From contig NW_013654802.1 of NCBI RefSeq assembly GCF_000499385.1, positions 91,647-155,646 on the forward strand: DNA of 64,000 nt. Reading direction: 5' to 3'. Source of the DNA: Eimeria necatrix (lineage: Eukaryota > Apicomplexa > Conoidasida > Eucoccidiorida > Eimeriidae). A program made the translations under genes and the position numbers. The notes under the pieces are model-generated. The model worked only from the letters and a program-made list of their open reading frames with translations. It was not told where the DNA came from and made no database searches. This document shows positions 49,699 to 60,474 of the stretch, piece by piece; position 1 is the stretch's first letter, and every line of letters starts with the position of its first letter.

Positions 49699-51382
49699 TC
49701 TCACATTGTTTTGCTGCTACCCATCAGCTTCACGACCACTCAGTTCACTGACGACACACGTAGCAGGGAGACTCAATCCTGAATAAAGAAAGAGCAACAG
49801 TGCAGCCTAGAGGAGCATAACTGAGAAAAACGGGTGGGAGAACAAAACAGGAGTTGAGCAGCGCAGTGTCGAGGTATTGCGCAGAGGCCGAATGTGAGGG
49901 CACCGTGCACAGCTGCTGGCCCAAAGAAATTGAAGAAACGAAGTAATAATGCTCGTAAAGACGATGCGAGTTTAATCCATGCGAAATTTTGCAGATATTG
50001 AAAAGCCTGATGCTCCTTCTTCAAAAACAGAGTAGCCAACAACGCAGCCAACAACGCAGCAAGTTGGGCAGCTCAGCGAACACGAAAATTCACCTTCGGT
50101 GACCCCTGCGCTATAAAAGACGATACAAAAGGTAAGGAGTAAGCTGCTGGGATATTTGGAAGAACGTAATATGCATCACATACGGGACGAACGGGGGGCC
50201 CGTCACTGCTGTCAGTTGGTAGCAGGCTCTATGTGCCAAATTCAGCGAATATAAGCGCTTCGAGTTAATAATATATCCTAGGATGAACCAAATTGAAATA
50301 TTTCGCCAAAGATGTTACGGAAACGATTTCATGACGCTGCATGCGGCGAGTGACTGTGGTCAGTCCCATCGTCACCTCCAGAGCACTTTCGTGAGCAAGC
50401 GGCAGTTGTTTAGGATTATGTTAACTTGAGATGTTCTGCAGGTCAGGTTTATTATGTTGACGTATTTTTAGTGTGCAAATTTACTTATTTCTGTCTGGGC
50501 AAGCAGACAGTTGAGGAAGTGGCGGAGGGATGCGGAGCCACGACATAACACAGATAGGTCTTTTCGCGATTCGCTGAAATTCAGAAATATTGATCATAAC
50601 GTTAAGCCTTTTGCCTGACTGTTTTGTGGCGGGCAGCTCCCGATTCTGTGTGATCACCTCGCCTACTTCTGTGTCTTGGTTCCTCTTCTGTACGCTTTTT
50701 GTTGGCTTTCTTCGCCTTAACGCGGCTGCCTCAACTCGTTCTTGAGGTACCAAACAAATTAACGCAGCATATTCCAGCGCCTCGTCCTGTTTCTTTCTCT
50801 CCAGCCGCTCACCTTTCCAACGAGGTGACCGTACTTCTTTCTGCTTTTTAGCTTAATTGTCTCCCAAAAGTTTTCTTTACAAGCTCCTCCCTTTGCTTGC
50901 GGCCTAAACAACCTCCGCCACTTCTTCAAGTGTTCACAGAAGATGACAGTTCTACACGGGGCCGCCTGTGCCGGGTTCTGTTTTGGCCCGATAGCGGCCA
51001 TTTATAAAGCTACAAACCTGTGAGCGTTTTACTTCATGTTTCCTGTCTGCGTATTATTAATCTTTTCGCACCGCTATTTCCGGTGGACAGTTTTAATTGC
51101 TTATAGTGCATAGAGGAGGCCTCGGTTTTTCGCCTCTGCCACTCACTATTGTCATGTCTCTCCCTGAAGTGAGTTATCTTTCGCACTTCTATTTGTCACC
51201 ATTTCTTGTGCCTCCCCACGTAAATTCCACTCTGTGCACTTAGCATGGCTTTCTCCCCGAAAAAGTTTGCGGCTGTTTCTCCTGTGCTTTCAGATCGGAC
51301 CAAACGGGCACGAAGAAGCTGCTGGCCCTCGCCACCGCCTTTTACTTTGTTAATCTTTTCGGAAAGGTCTGTTCGACTGGAA
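49699..51382. promoter_or_regulatory. Divergent intergenic region containing duplicated block B
   Basis: This is 1.7 kb between bL28m (-) and the TMEM147 homologue (+), so it must hold both promoters. 50170-50830 is the counterpart of 43260-43850. A GCGCTATAAAAGA sequence at about 50108-50120 looks like a TATA element but has no obvious gene. No coding frame is supported; the frame at 51245 (+) runs into the TMEM147 start. Confidence 0.45.
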
Positions 51383-53825
51383 ATGATCCACATAACTCTC
51401 TTTGCTTCAATTTTTTCTTGTTTGCTCTTCCTTTGCCTTTTTCAGTGCTTTGCTGCACCTTGCCAGCACTTTTCGTTGTTGGTCGCTGCTGCTGCTGAGA
51501 CTGCTGAGATGTCTGCTGAAGACAAGGAGCCTGTGAAGTCAGGGGGGGTGTGCTGATGCTTAAATATCAGCACATCAGCACATCTGGCAGCAAAATGTAT
51601 TTAATTTTTATGTTTTGGGGTTTGTTCGCTGAATCGCAGAGTTTGATTGTCGCCACCCTTCTCCCCTCGACGTGCGAGAGCTCATTCCTCTGCAGCGTAA
51701 GGCCCCTTGGACACCATCGGCATTTTCTGTTATCAGGATGTTTCACGAATTGTGGCTGCCACACTTTTCTCATTTATCTTTCCTGATTTGTTTCTTTGCA
51801 TGCTTTCACTTCTTCCGCCCTGCCCTCACACGCCCGTGGTAGTCTGCATGCTTTCTTGGCCTGGCAGTTGTTAATTTTGTCTCTGTTTCTCATCGTTTGG
51901 TCTACTTTGTGAACTTGGCTAGCTCTAGGGTTTTGCTCTCTGGAACTTGTTTTCGAGTCCCTCCACATGCCAATGCATGCACTGTTCAATTGTTTCAATA
52001 TCTTTCGGAACGCAAACCGATAGACTTTTCGTTTCATTATTTATCGCGGAGCTCTGTTTAAGGTGACCACTTATGCTCATGTGTAGGAAAATCGTCTTTT
52101 CGTAGCACTGATTTCCCCGCGAATGCTCTTTTTGCCTATTTCGGCGTTCTAATGCATTATTGAAGTCATATGCTTGTGTGTTTCTTCAGGCCATAATAGA
52201 CCTTGTGACTGTTGTGATGGAGCTGACAAGCATAAAATATATTCTCAACAGCAAGTCAGCGCGCTTACAACAGCACAGGCGTACAGTAGCGCAGCAGCAG
52301 CAGCAGGGGGAACGGCAGAAACAGCAACACTAGAATAAGCGGCCAGAGCACGCGCAACACGAGCAAACCCGGCAGCAAAAGCAAGAAAATAGTTTCTGGA
52401 CCAGTTGCAGAAATGACGTCAACAATAGGACCTGCAGAAATAGTTAGGCCTTCAGCCCTTGTGCGCGTTGACTGCACTTGTGTGTACTTTTTTGTGTATT
52501 TGTGTTTCTGTGTTGCCCCGTGTTTGCTTGTTCATTTCATACAACTATGTGCCATTTTTAATTTTGTACGTTTTTTTTCACAGGAAAGCTTTGGCTTACT
52601 CCTCTGAGACCCGTCTGCTGTGCATCGGCTTGGGCTGGGCTTTGGGACAAGTCCTGTGCAGTAACGGACACCTCCTCTTGAGAGGTCAGCCTACTGCTGG
52701 CTATCAGGTTTCTACTCATTGTGCAAAAGGATATCTTTTTTAATCGCGGCAAATAGCAATAAGAATGGATTTCTTCGACGCCTCTGCCACCCTGCTGTAC
52801 ACAATTTATGTTTGCTAATGATTTAGATAGTACTAAGTAGCAAGCAACGTATAGCGAATCATGCACGTGCCTTCCGTGCGTAATAAAGTTACACTTTTGT
52901 GTCAGCGTTGTTCAAATGCAAGAAAAAGAGGTGTCAGCGCTTTTGTTCTGTGTTTTTGTCTACCTGCCCCTGTCGTGAGACCTTAGTAGCATTCGCGTAA
53001 TCCTCATTTGTTCTGCTTTTTTCTATTTGATTTGCAGCCATCGGAGGTAACTCGTTTCATTGGGAAGGCGTCTACCAGGCAATGCAGTCGAGTCTTTCGC
53101 CAGTAAGACTTTCTGCAGTGATGTTGCATTGGTGTGATCCCAAACAAACAGAACGAGAGGGGGTTTCAATCTTGACCCTCCAGTTTTAGTAAGGTTTGTC
53201 CTGCGTATTCATGTCAAGCAATGGGTCGTCCTTACGGGTAGTTGCCATCTTCACACATGTGCTCATGTATCTGTTTGCTTATAGCTTGCCATTTCGTTTT
53301 CACTTTTCGTGCTTGCGTGTCATTGATTACTTCTATGTGCGTTCTTGCTTTAATTTGCCGCCTTTAAACTGGCTTTGGGCTTATTGTCTTCTTTTGCCTT
53401 CAGATATCTTATCTGTCTATCACTGCTCTGATGTTTCTGTCCACCCGCCGCCACTTGCCTATGACTTCTCGTGCGGGTTTGGTTTTCTTGGCGTCGCTCC
53501 TCGCCCCCTGGACCCTCGTGCAGCGGTAAGTGGCAGCTTCGTGTTCAACGCAGACTAACATTCTACGAAGGTGGCAAAAGGGCGGATTACTATAAATTGG
53601 TAGTTTGGTATTCATACGGGGCGTGCACACCGAGTGAATCAACTGCTGTGACGTGTTTCTAGCCATTCCTCAGGGCCAGGAGCTTCTAAACGTCAATTTA
53701 GCAAAGCTTATTGACCAATGCGCATCTGATCGCTGCTTTTGCAAGCCAAGTTAGGTCCTTATTTGTTTGTTAGGCTGCGACTGGCTATTTTTGCCCCCCT
53801 CTGCCGATTGGTGGTAACTGTGTGA
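51383..53825 (+). CDS. TMEM147: TMEM147 homologue (ER multipass membrane protein)
   Basis: Seven exons: 51383-51481, 51571-51696, 52190-52254, 52584-52720, 53038-53102, 53404-53525, 53774-53825. They sum to 666 nt, in frame, giving 221 residues against about 224 in human TMEM147. The core matches in order: LIVATLLPS, then DLVTVVMEL, then LLCIGLGWALGQVL, then FHWEGVYQAMQSSL, then ITALMFLSTRRHLP, with about seven hydrophobic spans. In animals TMEM147 pairs with nicalin and NOMO in the multipass translocon that inserts polytopic membrane proteins in the ER. The first exon, the donor at 52721 and the last exon are the least certain; the four middle exons are firm. The gene sits inside duplicated flank DNA whose other copy lacks it. 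Confidence 0.75.
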
Positions 53826-55310
53826 TCGCAGGCACGGACTTGGCCTGTATAATCCACCACAGAGATTTCTGGCGGAAGATATAACGCCAGCTTGCTGGCT
53901 TTCTTTAGTCCTGCATGCGGCAGTCTCAATTTCGGTTGGCATCACCACCTACCTTACGCTGAGGGCTGGGCACGGCAAGAGCAGACCGACATCAACAGCA
54001 CAAAAAACGGACTGAAAGCAGGAACTTGGGCACATGCAGCAATTGAAATGAGAAACTTGAAGCAGAAAAAAAAACAGCTGCGTTGTTGTATCCCGTTGTA
54101 GGCCAGACGCTGGCCAACCGGCCTCCATGGCGCAAAGCCAAAACGCTGCACAGATGTTGTGATTTGGGTCGGCGAGAAGTCCTTACGACTTCTGTTTGCA
54201 TTCTTAATCCCTCATTTCCGCCTTCTGCTCCATCTTTTGCTCACTGCTTCGCACTATGGTCTTGCGTGTGCAATCTTGCATTCACCTTTTCGAAAATCTG
54301 GACATCTTTGTGCATTCTCCCTATACACTTGTACCAGTACGAAGCCGTTGCTTAAGTCTACAACTTGGTATGCGTCTTTACAGCAGTGAAATCAGCCAGT
54401 TGCGGGGCTGCAACACTAGTGGGACGTTGGCATTTCGGTAGTTCTAGACTGCCACAGAGGTGGCTTATAATTGTCTCAGATCTACTGCATCGGGCACAAC
54501 GATGCTCAAAATGCCTAGTTTCACGATAAACATTGAGGCGAAATGGGAATGGAGCGCCTTAAGCACGGAGATAAGGTGTAGCTGCTGTCGAGCCAAGCCC
54601 GCACTACGATGGGAAGAAGCTTCTCATTATTGTTTGGGGATTTTAGAGAGGTTTCAAAGTCTTAGCTTTTGGAACATTTGTCTCTTGAACGTAGACGCGA
54701 TGAATTGACGTGCTTGCAGACAACTCAGTTGCCACGATTGCAGGCACCGGATTGGTGTTGGGAGAGAACATTGAACAGCGAGATGATTAGAGGGAAGCAA
54801 CAGCTTCGGAGCTCTTGATTCAATTAAATTCCCTCATGTAAAAGTTCTAAAGATGTGAGTGATGTCCCACGTGTTTTTGTTAACGAGTACTACTTCGCTA
54901 GCCGTGTCCGCCATAGCTGACACGCTCTCGCTTCTTTCTGAAGCCCCTCGACAGCCTGTTCACGCGCAGCTGCTTGCGAGCTGTGCCTGAAAGCAAATCT
55001 TCACTGTTCACATCTTTGAAAGCTTGCTTTTAGTGTATTTTATACGCATTTGCGAATCGCATTTATCTAGGCACGAATAGTGCCAGGTGCTCGGCTTGAC
55101 GGTACCTGCAAGCTGACGTGTCGGCTGCACTGAATGGCAATCGGCGGCCCCTAGTCAGCCACCTACACCTTTTGTACACGGCTGAAATAGTATAAAGAAG
55201 CTTGTGCTGCTGATTTTCAATAGACTTGAGGTGTTATTGAGTGGTAGGGCTCTGTTTACCTGCATTTCGTAGGGACTAGGTCACCAGCGCATCGGAAGTC
55301 TGTCAAGAAA
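53826..55310. promoter_or_regulatory. Upstream region of family copy 2 (block B)
   Basis: No gene is supported. From about 53960 the sequence is a diverged counterpart of 43980-45590 upstream of copy 1, including CTACAACTTGG (54360), CTCAAAATGC (54505), GCTGACACGCTC (54916) and the region just before the start codon (GGTAGGGCTCTGTTTACC). It is the likely promoter and 5' untranslated region of copy 2. The 242-bp segment doubled before copy 1 is single here. Confidence 0.6.
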
Positions 55311-57161
55311 ATGAGGTCGCGGACTTCGGCTGTCTGCGTCTCTTCATGCCTGCTGTTATGCCTTTTCGCCTTTTTGAATGATTCATTTGTCTCAAGTACG
55401 AGGCCGCCACAGCGTTATGGAGCCAGCCTCCTCACCATGCCCTCCTGGGGCGCATCACTGCAGCGGCCTCAGCAAGTGGCTATGCATAGAAAACTCGAAT
55501 ATTCTTTTGCAGACAGACAAGAAGGCTCCCCTGAAGGCTTCGAAAGCTCCCCTCCAGGACTAGACCTTCAGGAAGAAGCAAGGATGCCCCCGGAAGAGCC
55601 ACAGGGGACTCAAGCCTCAGGCACCTGGAGCCGAGCCGGCACCAACAGCTCATCCCAGCAAGCCAAGAAGCAGCAGCTCAAGGGGAGGCTTCAGAGGCTG
55701 CGGGTGGCCCTGGGCAACATGAAAAGAAGGGCTAGAGAAAGAATCAGGAAATTCTGGCAAGGAATTAAGAGGGGAGCCGCGAGGGTAAAGGCCGGGGCGC
55801 GCCGGGCAGCCCAAGCCATCTACAGAAGAATACCGAAACTCCGCAGAAAAGGCAGAGAAGCAGCACCAACTGCTGAAGCAATACAGCCCGCAGCGGCGGC
55901 TTCCGCGGGATTAGCGGGGCTGGGTTTGGCTGCTGCTGCAGAGCCTCAAGGGGCAGAAGGCGGAGCTGCTGCAGCAGAAGCAGCTGGGGGGCCCTCTGAG
56001 GGTGAAACCACTCCATCTATGGAGTCGATTTCTCGGTCTTTGTCTACGAAAATGCGGGAATTGAAGGAGAGACAAGCAGAGCCGCCGACAAGAGCTCCTT
56101 CTGGCGAGGAGTCTGAAGAGGAGTTCTTCGAGGCTCTTTCACCGGAGGAGTACCGACAGCGGTACAAGTCTGAAGGCGCTGCTGCTGCTGCGCCCGCTGC
56201 TGCTGCCCCTGCTGCTGCTGCCCCCGCTGCTGCTGCTGCGGCCGTGCCGGAGGACTGTCCCATGTTTCTGCTGCGGCTGAGTCGAAATCTGCTGTGGATA
56301 AACGAGAGCTTGCCCGAGCTGTGCGCGCTGTGGAGCCTGTTCATGCGCCTGCCGAACCTGACGAGGTACCGAAGCACTCAGGATCTCGCGCTGGCCGTTT
56401 CGAAACAAGTCACTGCGGCGAAGCAGCTGAGTCCCGCAGACAAGAGCTTCGCAGCCACGAAGCTGCGGGTCACTGCGGCTTTGGCTCGCGCTGAAGACGC
56501 CGTGGCCCGGGCTGGGAAGTACACTGACGACGTCTGCTGGTTCACAAGACCCGAAGCCATCATGCGCATGTTGAACGCGGACGAGGAGATGGTGCTGAAC
56601 GAGGCCAGCAAGAACTACATGAGCTTCCTCCGCGACCCCAACACGTTTTTCCAAGGACTCATGCGCATCATGAACTTGGCCCAGGCAGACGCTGTCCCCT
56701 GTTTGGAGAGGGCCAACGAAGAAGTCAAAGCGCGGCAGCAGCTCCAACACACGCTGCGGACTCAGGAGGACACTCTCAGGAAGGCGATGCAGAGCCAACG
56801 CCTCAGTGTTCAAGACCAACAGGAGGGCAGCGAAGCCCTGCGCGACCTCAGGCTGCTGGCCAGTAGGGAATTTTGTTCGCTCGAAATCCTTCATTTGATA
56901 ACGGCCCACACCGTAAGCATCAAAGCTTTCATTGCGGACTACAAGGCAAATGGAAGGCGCTGGTGGAAAATGCAGTGGCCCATCAAGCTCGCGGGAATCA
57001 TGACTCCCTCCAGGGGGTCCAAGGCCGTGCCGCCGGCCGTCGCCAAAGGGTGCAAAGCCTATGAAAGCAGCAAACCGCCCACTAATGTCAGTGAGGTTTC
57101 GGATTTCCTGGAGTGGATGTGGGAAGTCGCGCTGCTCAGGAGTGAAAAGGATCAGCAGTAG
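55311..57161 (+). CDS. Tandem secreted-protein family, copy 2
   Basis: A single exon of 616 codons, the closest relative of copy 1. It has a signal peptide (residues 7-26), then SSTRPPQRYGA. The Arg/Lys amphipathic block is at about 125-180 (RKFWQGIKRGAARVKAGARR). An acidic linker contains EEFFEALSPEEY and an Ala/Pro tract of four-Ala units near 56176-56245. The C-terminal domain from about residue 313 keeps the six family cysteines (in EDC, ELCALW, DVCWF, VPC, EFC and KGC) and RWWKMQWPIKLAGI. There is no transmembrane span after the signal peptide and no domain I recognise. The 3' flank also matches that of copy 1, so the duplication unit is larger than the gene. Confidence 0.87.
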   Translation: MRSRTSAVCVSSCLLLCLFAFLNDSFVSSTRPPQRYGASLLTMPSWGASLQRPQQVAMHRKLEYSFADRQEGSPEGFESSPPGLDLQEEARMPPEEPQGTQASGTWSRAGTNSSSQQAKKQQLKGRLQRLRVALGNMKRRARERIRKFWQGIKRGAARVKAGARRAAQAIYRRIPKLRRKGREAAPTAEAIQPAAAASAGLAGLGLAAAAEPQGAEGGAAAAEAAGGPSEGETTPSMESISRSLSTKMRELKERQAEPPTRAPSGEESEEEFFEALSPEEYRQRYKSEGAAAAAPAAAAPAAAAPAAAAAAVPEDCPMFLLRLSRNLLWINESLPELCALWSLFMRLPNLTRYRSTQDLALAVSKQVTAAKQLSPADKSFAATKLRVTAALARAEDAVARAGKYTDDVCWFTRPEAIMRMLNADEEMVLNEASKNYMSFLRDPNTFFQGLMRIMNLAQADAVPCLERANEEVKARQQLQHTLRTQEDTLRKAMQSQRLSVQDQQEGSEALRDLRLLASREFCSLEILHLITAHTVSIKAFIADYKANGRRWWKMQWPIKLAGIMTPSRGSKAVPPAVAKGCKAYESSKPPTNVSEVSDFLEWMWEVALLRSEKDQQ

Positions 57162-58827
57162 ACAGGGGGCGACGAAGGGGAGCGTTTGCGTGGTGCGTGA
57201 AGCATCGTGGAGGAGAAATACAGGAGGAGGCAAGCAAAGAAAGTATGTTGTGTTGTGCTGTGGCCTTCCCTCTTCTGTTGCCTGCGGTCCTCTCCCCCTG
57301 GGACAGCCTCGCCTCCACAGGCACACGTGAAGGGCATGCCCTGCATTCTTACGTGCATGCCTTGCGATTGTACATTGCGTTCGCACGTATCTGTTTTTTG
57401 CACCAGCGAGTAACGCAGGAAGATTGTTTTAGCCGATCCACGTGTCGAAACGGACACTGCTGCCGTAGCATGAGCAGCCTTCTCTAATGGCGCCAGCCAC
57501 TATGGGTCGTGGCGTGAGCGTCTTTGGTGAATTTCAAGTTTTGATGCAGCGTAGCCGCTCACTGGCTGGGTCCAAGCCACTTGAGGTGTGCGAATTCCTA
57601 GAGCAGAGCGTGCTCATTTTTAGAGATGAATTGAGCTTGGCGATTCTTCTTTTTGCTGAAGTATTTATACTACTAAATATTCGTTATCACTACACACTCG
57701 AAACAGAAATTTAGATAGTTATGTTTAGAACGAATGGAACAAAGGCGCCTCGCGCGTAAAGTCCTTGTGCGTGAGTAGATGAATAATGGCTGTCAGCCTC
57801 TCCCAGTTAAGTTGTGGAGCCAGTCCAGAAACGACTGCAAACAAACCTATCTACTGCACTGAATTTATGGCCGACTAGAGCCTTACCTGAGACTTTAACC
57901 ATCTGAAAGCAGGCACGCGTAGCTCATGGGTGGGTAGCAGCTATCTACACAGTACTTTAGGGAATTAGAGATATCTGCCGAAATTGCAGGTGATTTTTTG
58001 CCTGGAAGTACTTCTGTGGACGCAGCATTTCAACAAATGCAAGAATGTATCGTCTCGCGTACAAATGGCTTGTTGCAGTATGGCGTTTAGCACGACCACT
58101 AGCTAGAGTCTAGAATGGCGGGGGAAATTCTCTTACTGGCGCACCAAGCGTCGCGCACAGTCCATATATTCCACATATGCGTGGGTTAATTGATTTTCTT
58201 TACCCGAATATTATTAGGAGCAGAGTAGACATGAGCTGCAACAAGATAAGAGCGATGCACAGGCTAGTCAAGCAGTGGCTCGGCGGCGGCTCCGATTGCT
58301 GGACCAATATCGATCGGATGGTGATTTCTCTTCCGACAGTTTCATCTCGAAATAAAATAACCAAAGTACAAATGGTTCTTTTTGTTTTAAAACTGCAAAT
58401 GCTACTCAGGTAGCTGTTTCCACAACAACATAGATATCTCGCGCTGCTTCGAGATCGGTCCAGCGGCAAGAAGGCTATCATCTGGCGGCTGCGTCTGTTG
58501 GCGCCCGCGCCTCTTGCTTGACCAATGATCGAAGCACCCGAAGCATTTCAGCAGACTTCTTAAACAAATATGAATTGGATTTTCTTAGTAGCTGCCGTCG
58601 CCGTAAGTTCTCTACAGTCTGCAGTCGGCTGCAGCTCTTTAAGGTCCGCAGCTCTTGGCTGTCTTCTTTGCCTCCTGGGGAAAAAGGATTTGAAACACCT
58701 ACTTTTGAGCGCCAAAGCTTCCCAAATTCATTTGAAGTAGAGTTGCCTAATATTAGTGGGCCAAAGCCCTACTGTTTTCTTCCATTTTTTGCGTGCACGC
58801 GGCCCAGCCTCAACCCAGTGCCGGAAA
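57162..58827. other. Spacer between family copies 2 and 3
   Basis: 57162-57690 is the counterpart of the copy 1 3' flank. Beyond that no gene is supported. The region just upstream of 58828 is the presumed promoter of copy 3; I cannot align it with the upstream DNA of copies 1 and 2. Confidence 0.5.
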
Positions 58828-60474
58828 ATGCACCGGCGCGCCTTCGGTGCCTGCGTCTCATCCGGCCTGCTGCTATATTTCTTCTGCTTTGCAACATTAT
58901 TTGTCTCAAGTACCAGGCCGCGAGAGCTTGAAAGAGCCAACTACCTCGGCGTGCCGGCCTTCAGTCCGCCGCCCGGGCGCGCCGAACTGCAGGCCATCCA
59001 GCCGCACTCAGCTGCTTCTTTCACCGAGAGAAGAAGGATTTTTCCTCCTCCCACTAGCATCAGTGAAGATGAAGGAAGTTTCTCAGATGATCCCCTAGGG
59101 CCGAGCGTGCAGCGCCCCGGGGCCGACGATGACACCCGCAGCCCGCCCGAGGAAGAGCAACTGCGGGAGCAGCCCAGCGGCCGCCTGGCAAAGCTGCGCA
59201 GATTTGTAGGCAACATGGGCAGAAGAGCTCGCAGCCGGCTGAGGAGAATCTGGGCGGGAATTAAAAGGGGCGCGGCGAAGGTGAAGATGGGGGCGCGTCG
59301 AGCAGCGCGAGCTGTCTATCAAAAGCTGCCCCGAATTCGCCGGCAGTCTAAACAGCAGCCCTTATATCCACGGGGCAGGGAGGAAGAGGAGGGGGAGAGG
59401 TCCCGCAGCACTTCGGCCTCTTCTGGTTCATCTGAAGAAGAATTCTTACCTGCCTTGACACCGGAGGAGTACAGCGCCAAGTACGGCGGAGGCGGGGAAA
59501 CAGCGGAAGGGCGCGCTGCTGCTGCTGAGCCTGAGGCCGTTTCCGAAGCGGTGCCAAATGACTGTCTGGAGTTTCTCATGGGAGTGAACAGATACGTGCT
59601 GAACGCGAGCCGGCGCGTGCCCGAGCTGTGCGCGCTGTGGAGCCGGTTTTCAGGCACTTGCAACGTTTCGAAACTCAGAGACACAGACATATTGGCGGGA
59701 AACTTGGCAGAATTGCTGGTGCGGGCGAAGCAACTGGGCCGCAGCGACACCAGCTTCAACGCCGCGAAGCTGAGGCTCGCGCTGGCCCTGGCCCGCGCCC
59801 AAGACCGCGTCGCCCGCGCTGGAAAGAACACAGACAAGGCTTGCTGGCTGGTTCGAGTTCAGCAAGTTATGAAAAGAATGACGAGAGAAGAGCGCGAGCT
59901 CTTCGAAAGAGTCCTCGAGAACCCCATGAGCGCCGCCCGCGACCCCCTCAGCGCACTTGCCCGAATGGGACACCTCATGAACCTGGTGGAGAAAGACGCG
60001 GACTCTTGCGTCGAAAAAGCCAAAGCGGAAATCCTGGAAAGGGAAAGACTCCAGGACGTCCTCATGGCGCAGAGAGAGAAGCTGCAAACCACATTGCGCA
60101 AAACAAAACTGGCGCCTGCGGAAGATCAGGAAGCTGAGGAGTTGGTGCGGGACCTGCTGCTGCTGCACAACAGAGAGTTCTGTTCCAGCGAGATCATGTC
60201 CATTGTGGCGCAACACGCCAAAAACATTAAAGCTTTCATTATCGACTTCAAAGCAAGCGGAAACGGAAAGCGCTGGTGGAAGATCCAGCTGCCCATGAAG
60301 ATCGCCAGCATCATGCCTATAGCCAGAGGCTCCAAAGCTGTGCCCTCCCACATCTCCAAAGGCTGCAGAGCCTACGAGAAAAGCAAGCAGCCAAAGCGGA
60401 TCACAGAAGTCGCAAATTTCATGGAGTGGTTCTGGGAAGTGGCGCTGCAGAGGGGCGATGATTACCAGCGCTAA
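58828..60474 (+). CDS. Tandem secreted-protein family, copy 3
   Basis: A single exon of 548 codons from ATG 58828. The open frame runs 24 codons further upstream but has no ATG at its 5' end, and the signal peptide begins at MHRRAFG. Residues 7-27 are hydrophobic, followed by SSTRPRELERA. The basic amphipathic block is at about 119-173 (RRIWAGIKRGAAKVKMGARR). The linker is shorter than in copies 1 and 2 and lacks the long Ala run. The C-terminal domain from about residue 241 has all six family cysteines (in NDC, ELCALW, KACWL, DSC, EFC and KGC) and RWWKIQLPMKIASI. It is the most diverged of the three, implying an older duplication. Confidence 0.87.
   Translation: MHRRAFGACVSSGLLLYFFCFATLFVSSTRPRELERANYLGVPAFSPPPGRAELQAIQPHSAASFTERRRIFPPPTSISEDEGSFSDDPLGPSVQRPGADDDTRSPPEEEQLREQPSGRLAKLRRFVGNMGRRARSRLRRIWAGIKRGAAKVKMGARRAARAVYQKLPRIRRQSKQQPLYPRGREEEEGERSRSTSASSGSSEEEFLPALTPEEYSAKYGGGGETAEGRAAAAEPEAVSEAVPNDCLEFLMGVNRYVLNASRRVPELCALWSRFSGTCNVSKLRDTDILAGNLAELLVRAKQLGRSDTSFNAAKLRLALALARAQDRVARAGKNTDKACWLVRVQQVMKRMTREERELFERVLENPMSAARDPLSALARMGHLMNLVEKDADSCVEKAKAEILERERLQDVLMAQREKLQTTLRKTKLAPAEDQEAEELVRDLLLLHNREFCSSEIMSIVAQHAKNIKAFIIDFKASGNGKRWWKIQLPMKIASIMPIARGSKAVPSHISKGCRAYEKSKQPKRITEVANFMEWFWEVALQRGDDYQR

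Noticed and set aside
56139..57386. 415-codon open frame on the minus strand
   Set aside because: Antisense shadow of family copy 2, open because of the GC-rich coding strand. No start context, signal or family likeness, and the sense frame has clear conserved features.
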